In this document: piece after piece, positions 56,172 through 64,000 of the stretch | Numbering within the stretch: the stretch's first letter is position 1 | How the letters are laid out: the number at the start of each line of letters is the position of its first letter | NCBI RefSeq assembly: GCF_001675285.1 | Contig: NZ_LSGQ01000027.1 | Coordinates: 1 to 64,000 of the forward strand | Length of the DNA stretch: 64,000 nt | Source of the DNA: Elizabethkingia miricola | GTDB taxonomy: Bacteria; Bacteroidota; Bacteroidia; Flavobacteriales; Weeksellaceae | Reading direction: 5' to 3' | Made by a program: the position numbers and the translations under genes | The notes under the pieces: model-generated | Told to the model about the DNA's origin: nothing | The model's input: the letters and a program-made list of their open reading frames with translations, nothing else | Databases searched by the model: none

Positions 56172-57053
56172 TCACTTACTCTTTGTTTTGTATTCAATAA
56201 CTGTATTAGACCAATCCATTTCAAAGTAGCCAGATTCGGGAATTTTACTTATTTCTATAGATTCGTAATTTCCATAACCTCCGGTCTTAGGGTCTATCCA
56301 TTTTGAATCTGCTGTCCATAACCATGGATCTACAACACCTGGAACTTTTTGTAGTTTATCTATAAGACTATTTAGAATCAATTCACCATTAAATGGCAGT
56401 TCTTTCATAAATTCATTTATAGCCTCTTCAAAAGGTTTATTGCCTAAAAGTTTATGATATCCGTTTTCATCTATGATTTTATCATCTACATAGATTGTAA
56501 GACGCATCTTTAGGATATCAGGCAGATAGTTGATAATAGTAAGCTTTACACCTGCATCACGGTATTCGTTTGCATAGGTTTTAAAGCCGTTATATTGGCT
56601 CTGTGTAATAGGCGAAAGTTTTCCGTTTGTTTCAGTAGCAATTTTCAAAATTAACCGACTTTCTTTATCGTCCTCAGATATCGCTGCATACTTGATAATT
56701 TTTGAAGCTGCTATCTGTTCATCCGTTTTGCCGGTATTGTCAAACTCATCTTTATCCGGGAGTAACTGAAAACCGAACTGAAAAGCTTTTGCCTTTTCTC
56801 TATACCAAAGAAGGCCATGAGCTTTCTCCTTTTTCAATAGATCTTCCAGTTCCTGTTGGTGTGAATCAAATATTAATTCATGTGTCCAGATCACTAATGT
56901 GAAAATGTCAAAAAGTATATTTTCAAAAGAAACTATTGAAAACTGATCATAAAAACTTTTCTGATTATCCAGCTCATAATATTCCTGTACTTTCGTATTG
57001 CTTACGAAATAATCTATAATTGACTGTTTTATTTCCTCTTTAGTACGTGCCAT
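56172..57053 (-). CDS. Baseplate J-like protein
   Basis: A 293-residue protein. Its order (after gp25 and LysM-like genes) and the long two-part beta/helical pattern, with YNGFKTYANEYRDAGVKLTIINYLPD and ILKMRLTIYVDDK, fit the baseplate wedge proteins J/gp6. It begins at the last base of the LysM-like gene's stop (TAATG). Confidence 0.7.
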   Translation of the reverse strand: MARTKEEIKQSIIDYFVSNTKVQEYYELDNQKSFYDQFSIVSFENILFDIFTLVIWTHELIFDSHQQELEDLLKKEKAHGLLWYREKAKAFQFGFQLLPDKDEFDNTGKTDEQIAASKIIKYAAISEDDKESRLILKIATETNGKLSPITQSQYNGFKTYANEYRDAGVKLTIINYLPDILKMRLTIYVDDKIIDENGYHKLLGNKPFEEAINEFMKELPFNGELILNSLIDKLQKVPGVVDPWLWTADSKWIDPKTGGYGNYESIEISKIPESGYFEMDWSNTVIEYKTKSK

Positions 57054-57340
57054 TATTCTACAATAAATGTTTCTTCTATTATCATATATCCTATTCCTCC
57101 CGGTCCTGGTATAATACTTCCGGGACTGAGTGCCGTTGCTGGCTGTTTTGATCTGAAAAGCCTTACATTATCCTCATTTATAATCCTTGTAACATTTATA
57201 ATCTCACCAATTGCCAGATCATCAGTTATAGACTTATTATTTAGGATCGCAGCATTAATAATTTCGTCAAAGCTTCCTGACTGCTGAACAACCATATCAA
57301 TAAATGATTGCCCCTGTTGTACTTTATTCATACTCGGCAT
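57053..57340 (-). CDS. LysM-like phage tail/baseplate protein
   Basis: A 95-residue protein with a LysM-like repeat, QQGQSFIDMVVQQSGSFDEI to LAIGEIINVTRI. It resembles the short LysM-like baseplate proteins (gpX/gp53-like) found between gp25 and J genes. Two starts are possible, ATG 57340 or 57331; both overlap the gp25 gene end. Confidence 0.7.
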   Translation of the reverse strand: MPSMNKVQQGQSFIDMVVQQSGSFDEIINAAILNNKSITDDLAIGEIINVTRIINEDNVRLFRSKQPATALSPGSIIPGPGGIGYMIIEETFIVE

Positions 57341-57662
57341 CGATACTAAATTTTTGAAGGTTATAGAAATCCAGATGTTTTACCACCAGAGAATCTTTAG
57401 CAAAGTTTTCTTTAATCAGGTGTCTATACTCTAAAAGATCTTCACCTAATAATATCGATCTAAGACCAACACCCAAATCCAGATTTGTTTTAAAATCACC
57501 CTGCTCAGCAATGAGGATAGAAGCCATATTTTGCTCCAGAATAGGACCTAAAACCAACCCGGTTATAATCTTTCCGGAACTGTCTTTTTTTACGTCAATA
57601 TTCAGGTCATAATTCCCGTTATCTGCTACCCGGTATTGTATGCCAAAGTCTTTAGTTTTCAT
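57324..57662 (-). CDS. GPW/gp25-family baseplate wedge protein
   Basis: A 112-residue protein matching the gp25/GPW pattern of GLVLGPILEQNMASILIAEQGDFKTNLDLGVGLRSILLG. gp25 connects baseplate wedge and sheath in contractile tails and carries lysozyme-like fold elements in T4. Its start overlaps the small gene upstream by 4 bp. Confidence 0.8.
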   Translation of the reverse strand: MKTKDFGIQYRVADNGNYDLNIDVKKDSSGKIITGLVLGPILEQNMASILIAEQGDFKTNLDLGVGLRSILLGEDLLEYRHLIKENFAKDSLVVKHLDFYNLQKFSIDAEYE

Positions 57663-57874
57663 TCGATATTACCGTTAAATGTTCCGGTTACAGGATTAGC
57701 CCCGGCAACCAGTCCGGTTGTATATTTTACTTGAGCTTTTGAAATCCAAGTAAAAAGAAGCCCTATAAATCGCCGAGAAAACTCCTGATCTGATAATTCC
57801 GTTTTGGATCTCATTTCTGTTAATAGACTTTCCAGATCTGAAATAGCCTTTTGTTTTTCGCTACTTAAACTCAT
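57659..57874 (-). CDS. Small phage protein, 71 aa
   Basis: A 71-residue helical protein (LSSEKQKAISDLESLLTEMR at the N-terminus) inside the baseplate cluster. It overlaps both neighbours by 4 bp (ATGA type), so it is probably real. No family is recognised; a baseplate assembly or chaperone role is only a guess from position. Confidence 0.6.
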   Translation of the reverse strand: MSLSSEKQKAISDLESLLTEMRSKTELSDQEFSRRFIGLLFTWISKAQVKYTTGLVAGANPVTGTFNGNIE

Positions 57875-58368
57875 TTTAAAAGCTTTTTAAAATTGGTTTC
57901 AAACTCATCTAATTTTGTAATGGTGTCCGGCAATGGAACACCTGACGGACCTACAGGCGTTGAAACCTTCAATGTTTTCAATAACATTGTCAGATCCTCA
58001 AATAATTGATAAAGGTTTATTTCATCGTTTTTCACACTTATTTTCTTGGATTCGCTGTCTATTTCGACTGCTACACCATTTTGGTTATATAGAAATTTCG
58101 TTACCTGGTCACACTTAATAACAGTTAAATTATCAATGCTTCCATCTGTAGAGATCATAAGCACATGAGAGCCAATAACCGGAACCATTAAAACAGAATC
58201 CTTTCCGTTTGCTGTAGCTTTTAACCTTACATCTACCAGCTCGATATCATCTACCTGAACAGAACAGGTATCGCCTGTTATTGCTGTGACAACACCGTCA
58301 ATGGTTATCATGCCTTGTTTTGGCATCATGTCCCGGAACCGGCGTTTTAATTCTGCAATTTTGTCCAT
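57871..58368 (-). CDS. Baseplate spike/assembly protein, gpV-like
   Basis: A 165-residue protein with an OB-fold-like N-terminal part (MITIDGVVTAITGDTCSVQV, VDVRLKATANGKDSVLMVPVIGSHVLMI) characteristic of gpV/gp45-type spikes, followed by a short beta segment and helical tail. It lies directly after the hub gene (1-bp overlap), the usual hub-spike order. Confidence 0.75.
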   Translation of the reverse strand: MDKIAELKRRFRDMMPKQGMITIDGVVTAITGDTCSVQVDDIELVDVRLKATANGKDSVLMVPVIGSHVLMISTDGSIDNLTVIKCDQVTKFLYNQNGVAVEIDSESKKISVKNDEINLYQLFEDLTMLLKTLKVSTPVGPSGVPLPDTITKLDEFETNFKKLLK

Positions 58369-59342
58369 TAGTTGCTTAACTTTATTCCTGGTGTTATGGT
58401 TCGTTTTCCTCCGGATTCGCTAAAGGAGATCGTAACACTCTCAGCATAATAGCGTCCATCCTTATATGGATAATCTTTGTCGTAAATCCCTATGGTATAG
58501 CTAGGTTCTACGTATGGGATTAGCCAGCTATCAAATGTCCCTTCATAACCAGGAGCCATTTTATTTTTATATTCAACATCAGCAATAAGCTTTATTGCTT
58601 CTTTGCTCATTCTGCCTACTTTACGGGTGATCTTTTCACCGCCGGCATTTCCAACTGTGGTTTTAATGGTTTTGCCATCCAGTCCGACACTTTCGATAGT
58701 AACTTCAACTTTTCTATCCTCAGCCGATTTATATTCTAAAGAAGCACCTTCCTCAATATTATGCTGAAAGCTGTAATCAGTTTCACCACCTTTACGGGTA
58801 TATGCCGGATGTATATGCAGCTCTTTGGTTTTCATATCGAAAAAAATATCCGCTCCGGTTTCTTCCTGGATCTTTGCTAATACATCTCTTCCGGTAGCCT
58901 GATAAATGGTAAACTTTTCATAGCCTATATTATAGTCACAAACAACCTTATAAGAAGGATCTATCTGGCTGCATACATATTGTGCTAATTCTTTAACCGT
59001 TGTTGTTTTATACTGCTTATTTTTAACTCCTTTCCTGAAAAGAAATAAAGCATCTTCACACATGATTTTCAAAGCGCCATCTACAGTGATAATTTCCCGA
59101 ATGTAACCGGAAAACTCAGTTCTTAGATCAGAATCATAGCCTAATTTTATTCTAATTTCATCACCCCGTCCAATAGAATCCTGAACACGCAAAACCGTAT
59201 TTTGGTCAGCTTCCGGAAGTATAACAGTTGCGATATCAACAAGGTTTTTAACTGATTTCTCAATTGTACACTCTGCCAATATTCCAAGCTGCCATTCACC
59301 TTCTTTATTTTTGATATAACAATCCCAATTCAATTGATACAT
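58368..59342 (-). CDS. Late-control D-like baseplate hub protein
   Basis: About 324 residues from the ATG at 59342, which overlaps the preceding stop by one base; a TTG upstream is less likely. Segments such as DEIRIKLGYDSDLRTEFSGYI, TTVKELAQYVCSQI, TIYQATGRDVLAKIQEETGADIFFD are typical of the gpD/gp44/VgrG-like hub. It forms the trimeric centre of the baseplate that carries the spike. Confidence 0.85.
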   Translation of the reverse strand: MYQLNWDCYIKNKEGEWQLGILAECTIEKSVKNLVDIATVILPEADQNTVLRVQDSIGRGDEIRIKLGYDSDLRTEFSGYIREIITVDGALKIMCEDALFLFRKGVKNKQYKTTTVKELAQYVCSQIDPSYKVVCDYNIGYEKFTIYQATGRDVLAKIQEETGADIFFDMKTKELHIHPAYTRKGGETDYSFQHNIEEGASLEYKSAEDRKVEVTIESVGLDGKTIKTTVGNAGGEKITRKVGRMSKEAIKLIADVEYKNKMAPGYEGTFDSWLIPYVEPSYTIGIYDKDYPYKDGRYYAESVTISFSESGGKRTITPGIKLSN

Positions 59343-60061
59343 TAGTCCTTTATTTTTTCTTGTGACCAATCTCCCATACTAACAGTACTTTTTTTACTTG
59401 CTTTTCTTCTGTAAATAAGCTGATAAGGAAAATCACTTAAAGCCCGTATTTCATAGGCTTGGACATTCTCACCTTTAGTAAATGGAAAACTAACTGATTC
59501 AATTACAATCCTATTAATATCTAGGATCTGTAAAGCTTCAGATCTAACTTCTATTGCATTAGCAGACAAAAGATATTGCCGGAGTTTTTCCATATCTTTT
59601 CTGGGATAGGTTTGTGCCGGTTTACCCAGCATTTTATCCCCATAAAAAGCACCTGTGATGGTTATTTTATAATCACCTGTTGTCCAACGTTCTTTTACTG
59701 AGCCAATTAAATTTTGACCGGCTTTTGCAACATTTCTTTTGGCAATAATATTCTCAGATTCAATACTTATAATAGGCTCCCACGGGAATAGATAAAAATC
59801 CTTTTCATCTACAGCTCTAAACGACAGTGGAAAAAACTGATTATCAGATTCTGTTGGCAATGTTCCTTTCCATAGCTCGTATTGATCATCATATTCAGGC
59901 TCATTAATGCCTACATCCTGAACATTTAAAGGCAGAAATCTTACCGGAGGTAAAACATGTTTACTGATCTCATTTTGCACCGCTGCAAAGCGTGGAATGC
60001 TTTTGGCAACCTGACTCCCCAATAATGAGGCAATCAATCCCGTTTCATTACTTATTTTCAT
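59342..60061 (-). CDS. Phage tail/baseplate protein (DUF6046-like)
   Basis: A 239-residue protein between tape measure and hub. I place it in the DUF6046 group found in Bacteroidota phages from the LPPVRFLPLNVQDVGI and WTTGDYKITITGAFYGD segments; this is a recalled pattern, not a search. In contractile phages this slot usually holds a LysM or baseplate-initiation protein. It overlaps the tape-measure stop by 4 bp. Confidence 0.6.
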   Translation of the reverse strand: MKISNETGLIASLLGSQVAKSIPRFAAVQNEISKHVLPPVRFLPLNVQDVGINEPEYDDQYELWKGTLPTESDNQFFPLSFRAVDEKDFYLFPWEPIISIESENIIAKRNVAKAGQNLIGSVKERWTTGDYKITITGAFYGDKMLGKPAQTYPRKDMEKLRQYLLSANAIEVRSEALQILDINRIVIESVSFPFTKGENVQAYEIRALSDFPYQLIYRRKASKKSTVSMGDWSQEKIKD

Positions 60062-62013
60062 CCTCCTGCTGTTATGGCGCTTGCCGTTATTCTTAAAAGT
60101 TCATCTAATACCTCTTCACCGGCCTTTTTCTTTGCGGATTCAAAAGATCCAGTAAAGCCTTTTATACCTACCTGTTCTCTAATATTAATAGTGATGTAGT
60201 TATGCTTTGTTCCGCCGGTTGCTATATCGCTATTTGCTTTTTTTCCGTCTTTTTTATCGTCATCGTCTCCGGATCCGCCTTTTTTACCTCCTCCAATTCC
60301 TCCAGTACCAGGTATACCAACAGGGGGTAAAATTCCAGAGTCTGTGGATCCCGATGTTTTGCCAGCGTTTAGCTTTTTAGTATAAGCATTACTAGCTGAT
60401 TGACCGGCTTTCATTGCCCCGCTCCATCCGGAAACAACCTGATTACCAAATTTTGATGCAGAACCATAGCCACTAAGATCAATAGCTGCTTTTTTTCCGG
60501 TCTCCCAGGCTGTTTTCCAATCTCCTTTAAAAAAGGATAATAAAGCGGATCCAATGCCGGTAATTCCGGAAAGAAGTTCTTTAAAACGATTTATTACAAA
60601 ATCTTTTATTGCTGTTCCAAACAGCTTCATAGCTTCCCAGCTTTTAAAAATCACGGTTCTAAAGCCTTCAAACTTATTCCAGCATACTACTACACCGGCA
60701 ATTAATGCAGCAATACCGGCAACAATGAGCCCTATAGGGTTGGCGGTCATTGCGGCATTCCATAACCACTGTGCAGCAGTTACAATTTTTGTCCATAAAG
60801 CCTGCATCTTCTGAGCATTCGTAACAAACATGATAACCTGACCGACACCCTGAAATATTGGAACTAAATTGCCAACATCACGGGCAACTTCTGCTGCTAC
60901 GTTCGCATATCCCATCCATGCATTAGTAGCATTGAAAAGCGATATTTTAAAATCATCAAGCTGAGCTTTTAACCTGGCATTCTTTTCTGCAGGGCTTTCC
61001 ATTACAATGGCAGCCTGGTCATAAGCTGATGTAGTTCCTTTAACCGCTCCGGTTAATCTGTCTATTTCTCCGGTTTGCCCTATTAATGCCATTGCTGCAT
61101 TACTATTTTCCTTTCCAAAGGTTGCAGATAATAGAGCTGAATCCTTTAATAAAGGTTTAAGCATATTAAGCCTTTGGCTTAAGGAAATGGATGGATTGTT
61201 GAGCTGGTTAATGTCAATGCCTAAAGCCTGAAATTCTGAACGCACTTTTTTAGGAAGGAATCGGCCCTGTCCTAATGTAGCGAGTACGTTTCTAAGAGCA
61301 ACACCACCCTCGCTTCCTTTTTTTCCAGCAGCATCCAATACCTCAATAGCTGCATTGGTTTCCTCAAAAGAAACACCTGCACTTTTAGCAGCCATTCCGG
61401 ACTGCTCTAAAGCTGCTTTTAATTGTGGTAATTCCGCGGATCCTTCTTTGGATGCAGCAGCCATAACATTCATCATGGATGCCATGATCTGACTGGCTTT
61501 TATGGGATCATCAGTGGATATTCCATACTGATTCATTGCCGTGGTTAAAACCTCCGTGGCTGCAATGGTATCACCGCCCATAAGTTTGGAAGTGTAACCA
61601 ACCGTTTCGCCCATACTTTTAAGGGCTTTTGGGACTTTAGCAATCTCTGGGGACAACTGTCCCAGAATTAACTTATAAGACTCTACACCCTGAGCAGCAG
61701 AACCGCCGAAAGTTTTTGCTGCATTCCTGGCATAGCCTTCAATTTCTTTTAGTTTATCTCCTGCAACACCGGTAAGAGCTTCAAGATCCTTCATTGAAGA
61801 AGCGAGCTCCATACCTGGTCCATTTAGAGAAGAAATACCATCAGCTACACGGTTAATATTATTAAGGAAAGAATCCAGTCTAACAGCATTAAGTTGTGAC
61901 TGGATTTTTTTAATCATTCCAGACGTTGACTGCTGTACACTATTAACATTTGCAATGATCTTTTGCTGACCTTGCATTTGCAAAACAATATTATACAGTA
62001 AGTTATTAGTCAT
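60058..62013 (-). CDS. Tail tape-measure protein
   Basis: A 651-residue protein from the ATG at 62013 (MTNNLLYNIVLQ); the longer ORF start is in front of the chaperone stop and is not used. It has the TP901-type core region (about 60-330) with GLNGPGMELASSMKDLEALTG-like and AAIEVLDAAGKKGSEGGVALRN segments, then hydrophobic segments near 400-460 and a Gly/Ser-rich C-terminus. It sets tail length and probably makes a membrane channel at DNA entry. It lies two bases past the frameshift product's stop. Confidence 0.85.
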   Translation of the reverse strand: MTNNLLYNIVLQMQGQQKIIANVNSVQQSTSGMIKKIQSQLNAVRLDSFLNNINRVADGISSLNGPGMELASSMKDLEALTGVAGDKLKEIEGYARNAAKTFGGSAAQGVESYKLILGQLSPEIAKVPKALKSMGETVGYTSKLMGGDTIAATEVLTTAMNQYGISTDDPIKASQIMASMMNVMAAASKEGSAELPQLKAALEQSGMAAKSAGVSFEETNAAIEVLDAAGKKGSEGGVALRNVLATLGQGRFLPKKVRSEFQALGIDINQLNNPSISLSQRLNMLKPLLKDSALLSATFGKENSNAAMALIGQTGEIDRLTGAVKGTTSAYDQAAIVMESPAEKNARLKAQLDDFKISLFNATNAWMGYANVAAEVARDVGNLVPIFQGVGQVIMFVTNAQKMQALWTKIVTAAQWLWNAAMTANPIGLIVAGIAALIAGVVVCWNKFEGFRTVIFKSWEAMKLFGTAIKDFVINRFKELLSGITGIGSALLSFFKGDWKTAWETGKKAAIDLSGYGSASKFGNQVVSGWSGAMKAGQSASNAYTKKLNAGKTSGSTDSGILPPVGIPGTGGIGGGKKGGSGDDDDKKDGKKANSDIATGGTKHNYITINIREQVGIKGFTGSFESAKKKAGEEVLDELLRITASAITAGG

Positions 62014-62015
62014 GG

Positions 62016-62473
62016 TTATTTTCCGTTTTCTGATTTTCTGATATAAACAAGGTCCTGGACTTTTGAAGCCCATTCCTCGTCACTTAGCAGGCCGGGATCT
62101 GAGATATGAAAGTAATAGGATAGCTGAGCGTTGGTTATTCTCAGCCAATCCTTTTCCGGGTCAACTTTCGCCTGCTTTATAGCTTTACCATCTCAACCTC
62201 TTTAATCTCTACAAGTGCAGCTAAATGGTTTGAAATTGAAAGGAATAAGCCGTTATCTGTTTTTATTTCCTCATCTCCCGCAATCCAACAATCATCCAAA
62301 AGGATCTCATTATATTTAAGCGGGTCTGTCTGGCCGGCAACTGAGGCATAAGAAATTGCACGTCTTGTAGGTTTTCTTAGGTAACATACTTTTTCACCTA
62401 CGATAAATTTGTAAATGTCGCCATGCTCCTCCTTCCAGGCTTTGATTTGTTTTTCTGAAACTTCTGTATTCAT
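62016..62473 (-). CDS. Frameshifted tail-assembly chaperone fusion (gpGT-like)
   Basis: A -1 shift at GGTAAAG (62183-62189) would let ribosomes leave the 98-codon frame one codon before its TAA and continue for 55 codons to a TAA at 62016-62018. The extension begins AIKQAKVDPEKDWLRITN, then NAQLSYYFHISDPGLLSDEE, and ends KSENGK. It has a TGA just upstream of the shift window in the -1 frame and no start codon, so it can be expressed only by frameshifting. The fused product is about 152 residues. Position and structure match lambda gpG/gpGT. Confidence 0.7.
62177..62473 (-). CDS. Tail-assembly chaperone (gpG-like, unshifted product)
   Basis: A 98-residue protein, MNTEVSEKQIKAWKEEHGDIYKF to EVEMVKL, just before the tape-measure gene. 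Short acidic/helical tail chaperones occupy this slot and coat the tape measure during assembly. A longer -1 frameshift version is described in the overlapping entry. The gene follows the tube gene by 14 bp. Confidence 0.75.
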   Translation of the reverse strand: MNTEVSEKQIKAWKEEHGDIYKFIVGEKVCYLRKPTRRAISYASVAGQTDPLKYNEILLDDCWIAGDEEIKTDNGLFLSISNHLAALVEIKEVEMVKL

Positions 62474-62487
62474 ACTATTGATATTAT

Positions 62488-62913
62488 TTAAATTCCGTCG
62501 TCAATGAAAAGGGCCACAAATGGGATTGAAACCTCTGCGAACTTATCGCCCTGTTTCCATTCCTCTTCCTCGGCTGTAAACATTAAGCTCTCAACTCTTT
62601 TTGTAGTCATTGCGTTACCCTCAGTAGGATTACCATAGCATAACAATGCATCGAGCATAAGGCTTAAAATTGTCCCTTTACCGGCTCTTTGTAAAGCCTG
62701 AAACTCAGACGTGAGCATTGTTATTTCACCCTCATAGGTAAAATTGCCGGTTTGGATAGATCTGGGTTGTCTCCCTTTTGCATGTACAGGCTCTCTTTCA
62801 ACCTTTTTTGAAGATTTAAAGCCTCTGAATCCGGCAATATCTCTACCGCCTAACATTAGGGTAAGATCTCCCCATTCGTATTCACGGCCGTTAATTTTGA
62901 TTTTTTCTAACAT
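62488..62913 (-). CDS. Tail tube-like protein
   Basis: A 141-residue protein in the order sheath-tube-chaperone. EKIKINGREYEWGDLTLMLGG and the FRGFKSSKKVEREPVHAKGRQPRSI, NFTYEGEITMLTSEF segments give the beta-rich pattern of tube proteins of contractile phages. Family identity is inferred largely from position. Confidence 0.65.
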   Translation of the reverse strand: MLEKIKINGREYEWGDLTLMLGGRDIAGFRGFKSSKKVEREPVHAKGRQPRSIQTGNFTYEGEITMLTSEFQALQRAGKGTILSLMLDALLCYGNPTEGNAMTTKRVESLMFTAEEEEWKQGDKFAEVSIPFVALFIDDGI

Positions 62914-62923
62914 GGTTTAGTTT

Positions 62924-64000
62924 TTATTCGAGTTCAAAGCCCACCGTTACGTTAATCCAACGATTATACCCGTACGGTCTTACCTTTACCACAACTTCAA
63001 TTTTGGAAGTACGCACAATGTTTTGTGAAGGATCTACAAAACACTCAACACCCTTATCCCGTTTGTTCTCAGGATCACTGCTGAGATCTTCACCCATTGT
63101 GTTGCTGATTTTCATCACAACAGCCGTTTCCATAGTTTTAGCATACGCCGCCACAATGCTTCCGTCTGAATTAGCCGGAACTTCATCCAGGAGAAAATCT
63201 AAAAGAGCTTCATAAGACAATCTGACAGCTTCATTTATAACCCTTCTACGAGATAAATAATGATAATCGTCATTTACACTACATGCCAAAGGATCGTCGA
63301 TAATATAATAACCGGCACGGCTTTGATGTGTTGTAAATGTGATATAGCCTTTATCGTATAAAGCTTCTGTATCATAGTTTTCAACAGCCTTATCACCGAT
63401 ATATAAAGTCGGAGCTGCTAAAGCGCCATTTCTTACCTTTCCGGGATTTACTCTGGTAGGATAAGCTGCCAATCGTCCGGCAAGAACGCCAACGGCTGCA
63501 CCTTTTGAGGCTGTCGCTCCGGATTTGGTTTCTGTATCACCAATTAAAACACCTACTGCATTGAAATTCTTTGCAGATAGATCTTCCAGAGTTACTTTAT
63601 TACCGTCAAAGGCGTAACCTTCGAGAATAGTAAAGAAAGGAGCGTATTTGCCTACTGTATAATTCTCAAATAAGGTCTGAGCCTTTTGAGCTGCCAATAA
63701 TACATCAGCATCAATGCCTTTAGTGACTACAGGAGCTACCGTTGAATCGTTTACAGTGAACAAGCCTCTTATTTTTCCTTTTGCAGCATTTAATAATGCT
63801 TCAACCGGAGTTATTCCATCGGTTGGCGTAAACCAGTCTGAAACTTTCTGAGTTTTCGGCATTCCTAGGATCCAACATTCTGAACCCTCACCGGCTTCTG
63901 TATAAAACTCTGATAAAGCCTTATATAATCTATGATTGTCAATACTGTCAACCAGCTTAAGATCTGCAACATCCTTCATAGATTTTAACTGGTAAACAGT
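62924..64000 (-). CDS. Tail sheath protein (DUF2586-like), 5' end beyond the window
   Basis: The frame stays open through 64000 (TVYQLKS precedes the first Met at 63979), so the true start lies outside. The visible C-terminal 359 residues show DSIDNHRLYKALSEFYTEAG near the N-side, YIDD-type YYIIDDPLACSVNDDYHYLSRRRVINEA, and VVVKVRPYGYNRWINVTVGFELE at the end, the pattern of DUF2586/sheath-like proteins in Bacteroidota phages. It would form the contracting outer tube. It is followed by the tube gene by 10 bp. Confidence 0.75.
   Translation of the reverse strand, partial: TVYQLKSMKDVADLKLVDSIDNHRLYKALSEFYTEAGEGSECWILGMPKTQKVSDWFTPTDGITPVEALLNAAKGKIRGLFTVNDSTVAPVVTKGIDADVLLAAQKAQTLFENYTVGKYAPFFTILEGYAFDGNKVTLEDLSAKNFNAVGVLIGDTETKSGATASKGAAVGVLAGRLAAYPTRVNPGKVRNGALAAPTLYIGDKAVENYDTEALYDKGYITFTTHQSRAGYYIIDDPLACSVNDDYHYLSRRRVINEAVRLSYEALLDFLLDEVPANSDGSIVAAYAKTMETAVVMKISNTMGEDLSSDPENKRDKGVECFVDPSQNIVRTSKIEVVVKVRPYGYNRWINVTVGFELE

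Larger units (their letters stand above)
50626..64000 (-). mobile_element. Prophage (contractile-tail) or tail-like island, right part beyond the window
   Basis: Sixteen reading frames on one strand, mostly overlapping by 1-28 bases, form a contiguous tail-morphogenesis and lysis cluster from 64000 down to 50753. The order sheath, tube, chaperones, tape measure, hub, spike, gp25, J, I, fibres, lysis is that of a contractile phage. No integrase, transposase, portal or capsid gene is inside the window. The host junction at about 50626 interrupts a SusC gene, so the element is inserted. The boundary is inferred from where SusC homology stops, within about 20 bases. Confidence 0.85.

Noticed and set aside
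62014-62073. Longer N-terminus for the tape-measure protein
   Set aside because: It overlaps the frameshifted chaperone extension in another frame; the ATG at 62013 gives the expected N-terminus.

Overview
The window looks like a Weeksellaceae flavobacterium, most likely Elizabethkingia or a close Chryseobacterium relative. This rests on low GC, the TTTG-N19-TAnnTTTG promoter style, SusC-type and OMP_b-brl-type outer-membrane receptors, DUF763, a monomeric isocitrate dehydrogenase, DUF6705-like and MG2/plug proteins. The genus is inferred; no rRNA is present. No tRNA, rRNA or CRISPR array was seen.

1-8.1 kb: a dapF-mltG-receptor-phosphatase run on the + strand (lysine/peptidoglycan synthesis, glycan chain termination, envelope), then a tiny Cys-rich protein with a near-perfect promoter, a DnaJ-domain tail-anchored protein and a secreted S9 peptidase. 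8.2-15.7 kb: a minus-strand series of small single-domain proteins (DoxX, four-helix DinB, SRPBCC/AHSA1, VOC/glyoxalase, alpha/beta hydrolase, a Crp-type regulator), then DUF763 and thiol peroxidase. 16-20 kb: DUF4442, proC and icd. 20.3-23 kb: an AT-rich accessory patch with a frameshifted lipoprotein carrying a JAMM-like domain, its small secreted neighbour, and an IS30 transposase remnant. 23-30.6 kb: an MG2/plug protein, ArsC, a deoxynucleoside kinase, a divergent HxlR/peroxiredoxin pair, glutaminyl cyclase, a Dyp peroxidase, and a coupled SRPBCC/VOC pair. 30.8-34.5 kb: a TolC-HlyD-ABC permease export operon without an ATPase. 34.6-40.4 kb: a giant alpha-2-macroglobulin that has lost its thioester and carries a SusC-like TonB-box phrase. 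40.4-48.1 kb: a UbiA-like membrane protein, recF-DUF721, a Gcr-type 'recombinase', mtgA, an unknown protein and a LytS/LytTR two-component pair.

48.1-64 kb: a long regulatory region leads into a SusC receptor cut off after about 610 residues by a prophage (or phage-tail island) that fills the rest of the window and runs off the right edge. Read from right to left the phage genes are: sheath, tube, tail chaperone pair, tape measure, baseplate (DUF6046-like, hub D, spike, gp25, LysM-like, J, I), collar fibre, large fibre, a lipoprotein with spanin topology and an M15 endolysin. This is a contractile (myovirus-type) tail with the lysis genes next to the host junction.

Most notable observations: (i) a clear -1 programmed-frameshift candidate (GGTAAAG at 62183-62189) fusing the two tail-chaperone frames; (ii) a probable unimolecular spanin; (iii) the phage/SusC junction; (iv) 9-bp direct repeats spaced by 12 bp upstream of the LytTR pair; (v) a thioester-less alpha-2-macroglobulin with a TonB-box-like phrase; (vi) a lipoprotein/JAMM-like gene split by one missing base next to a partner gene.
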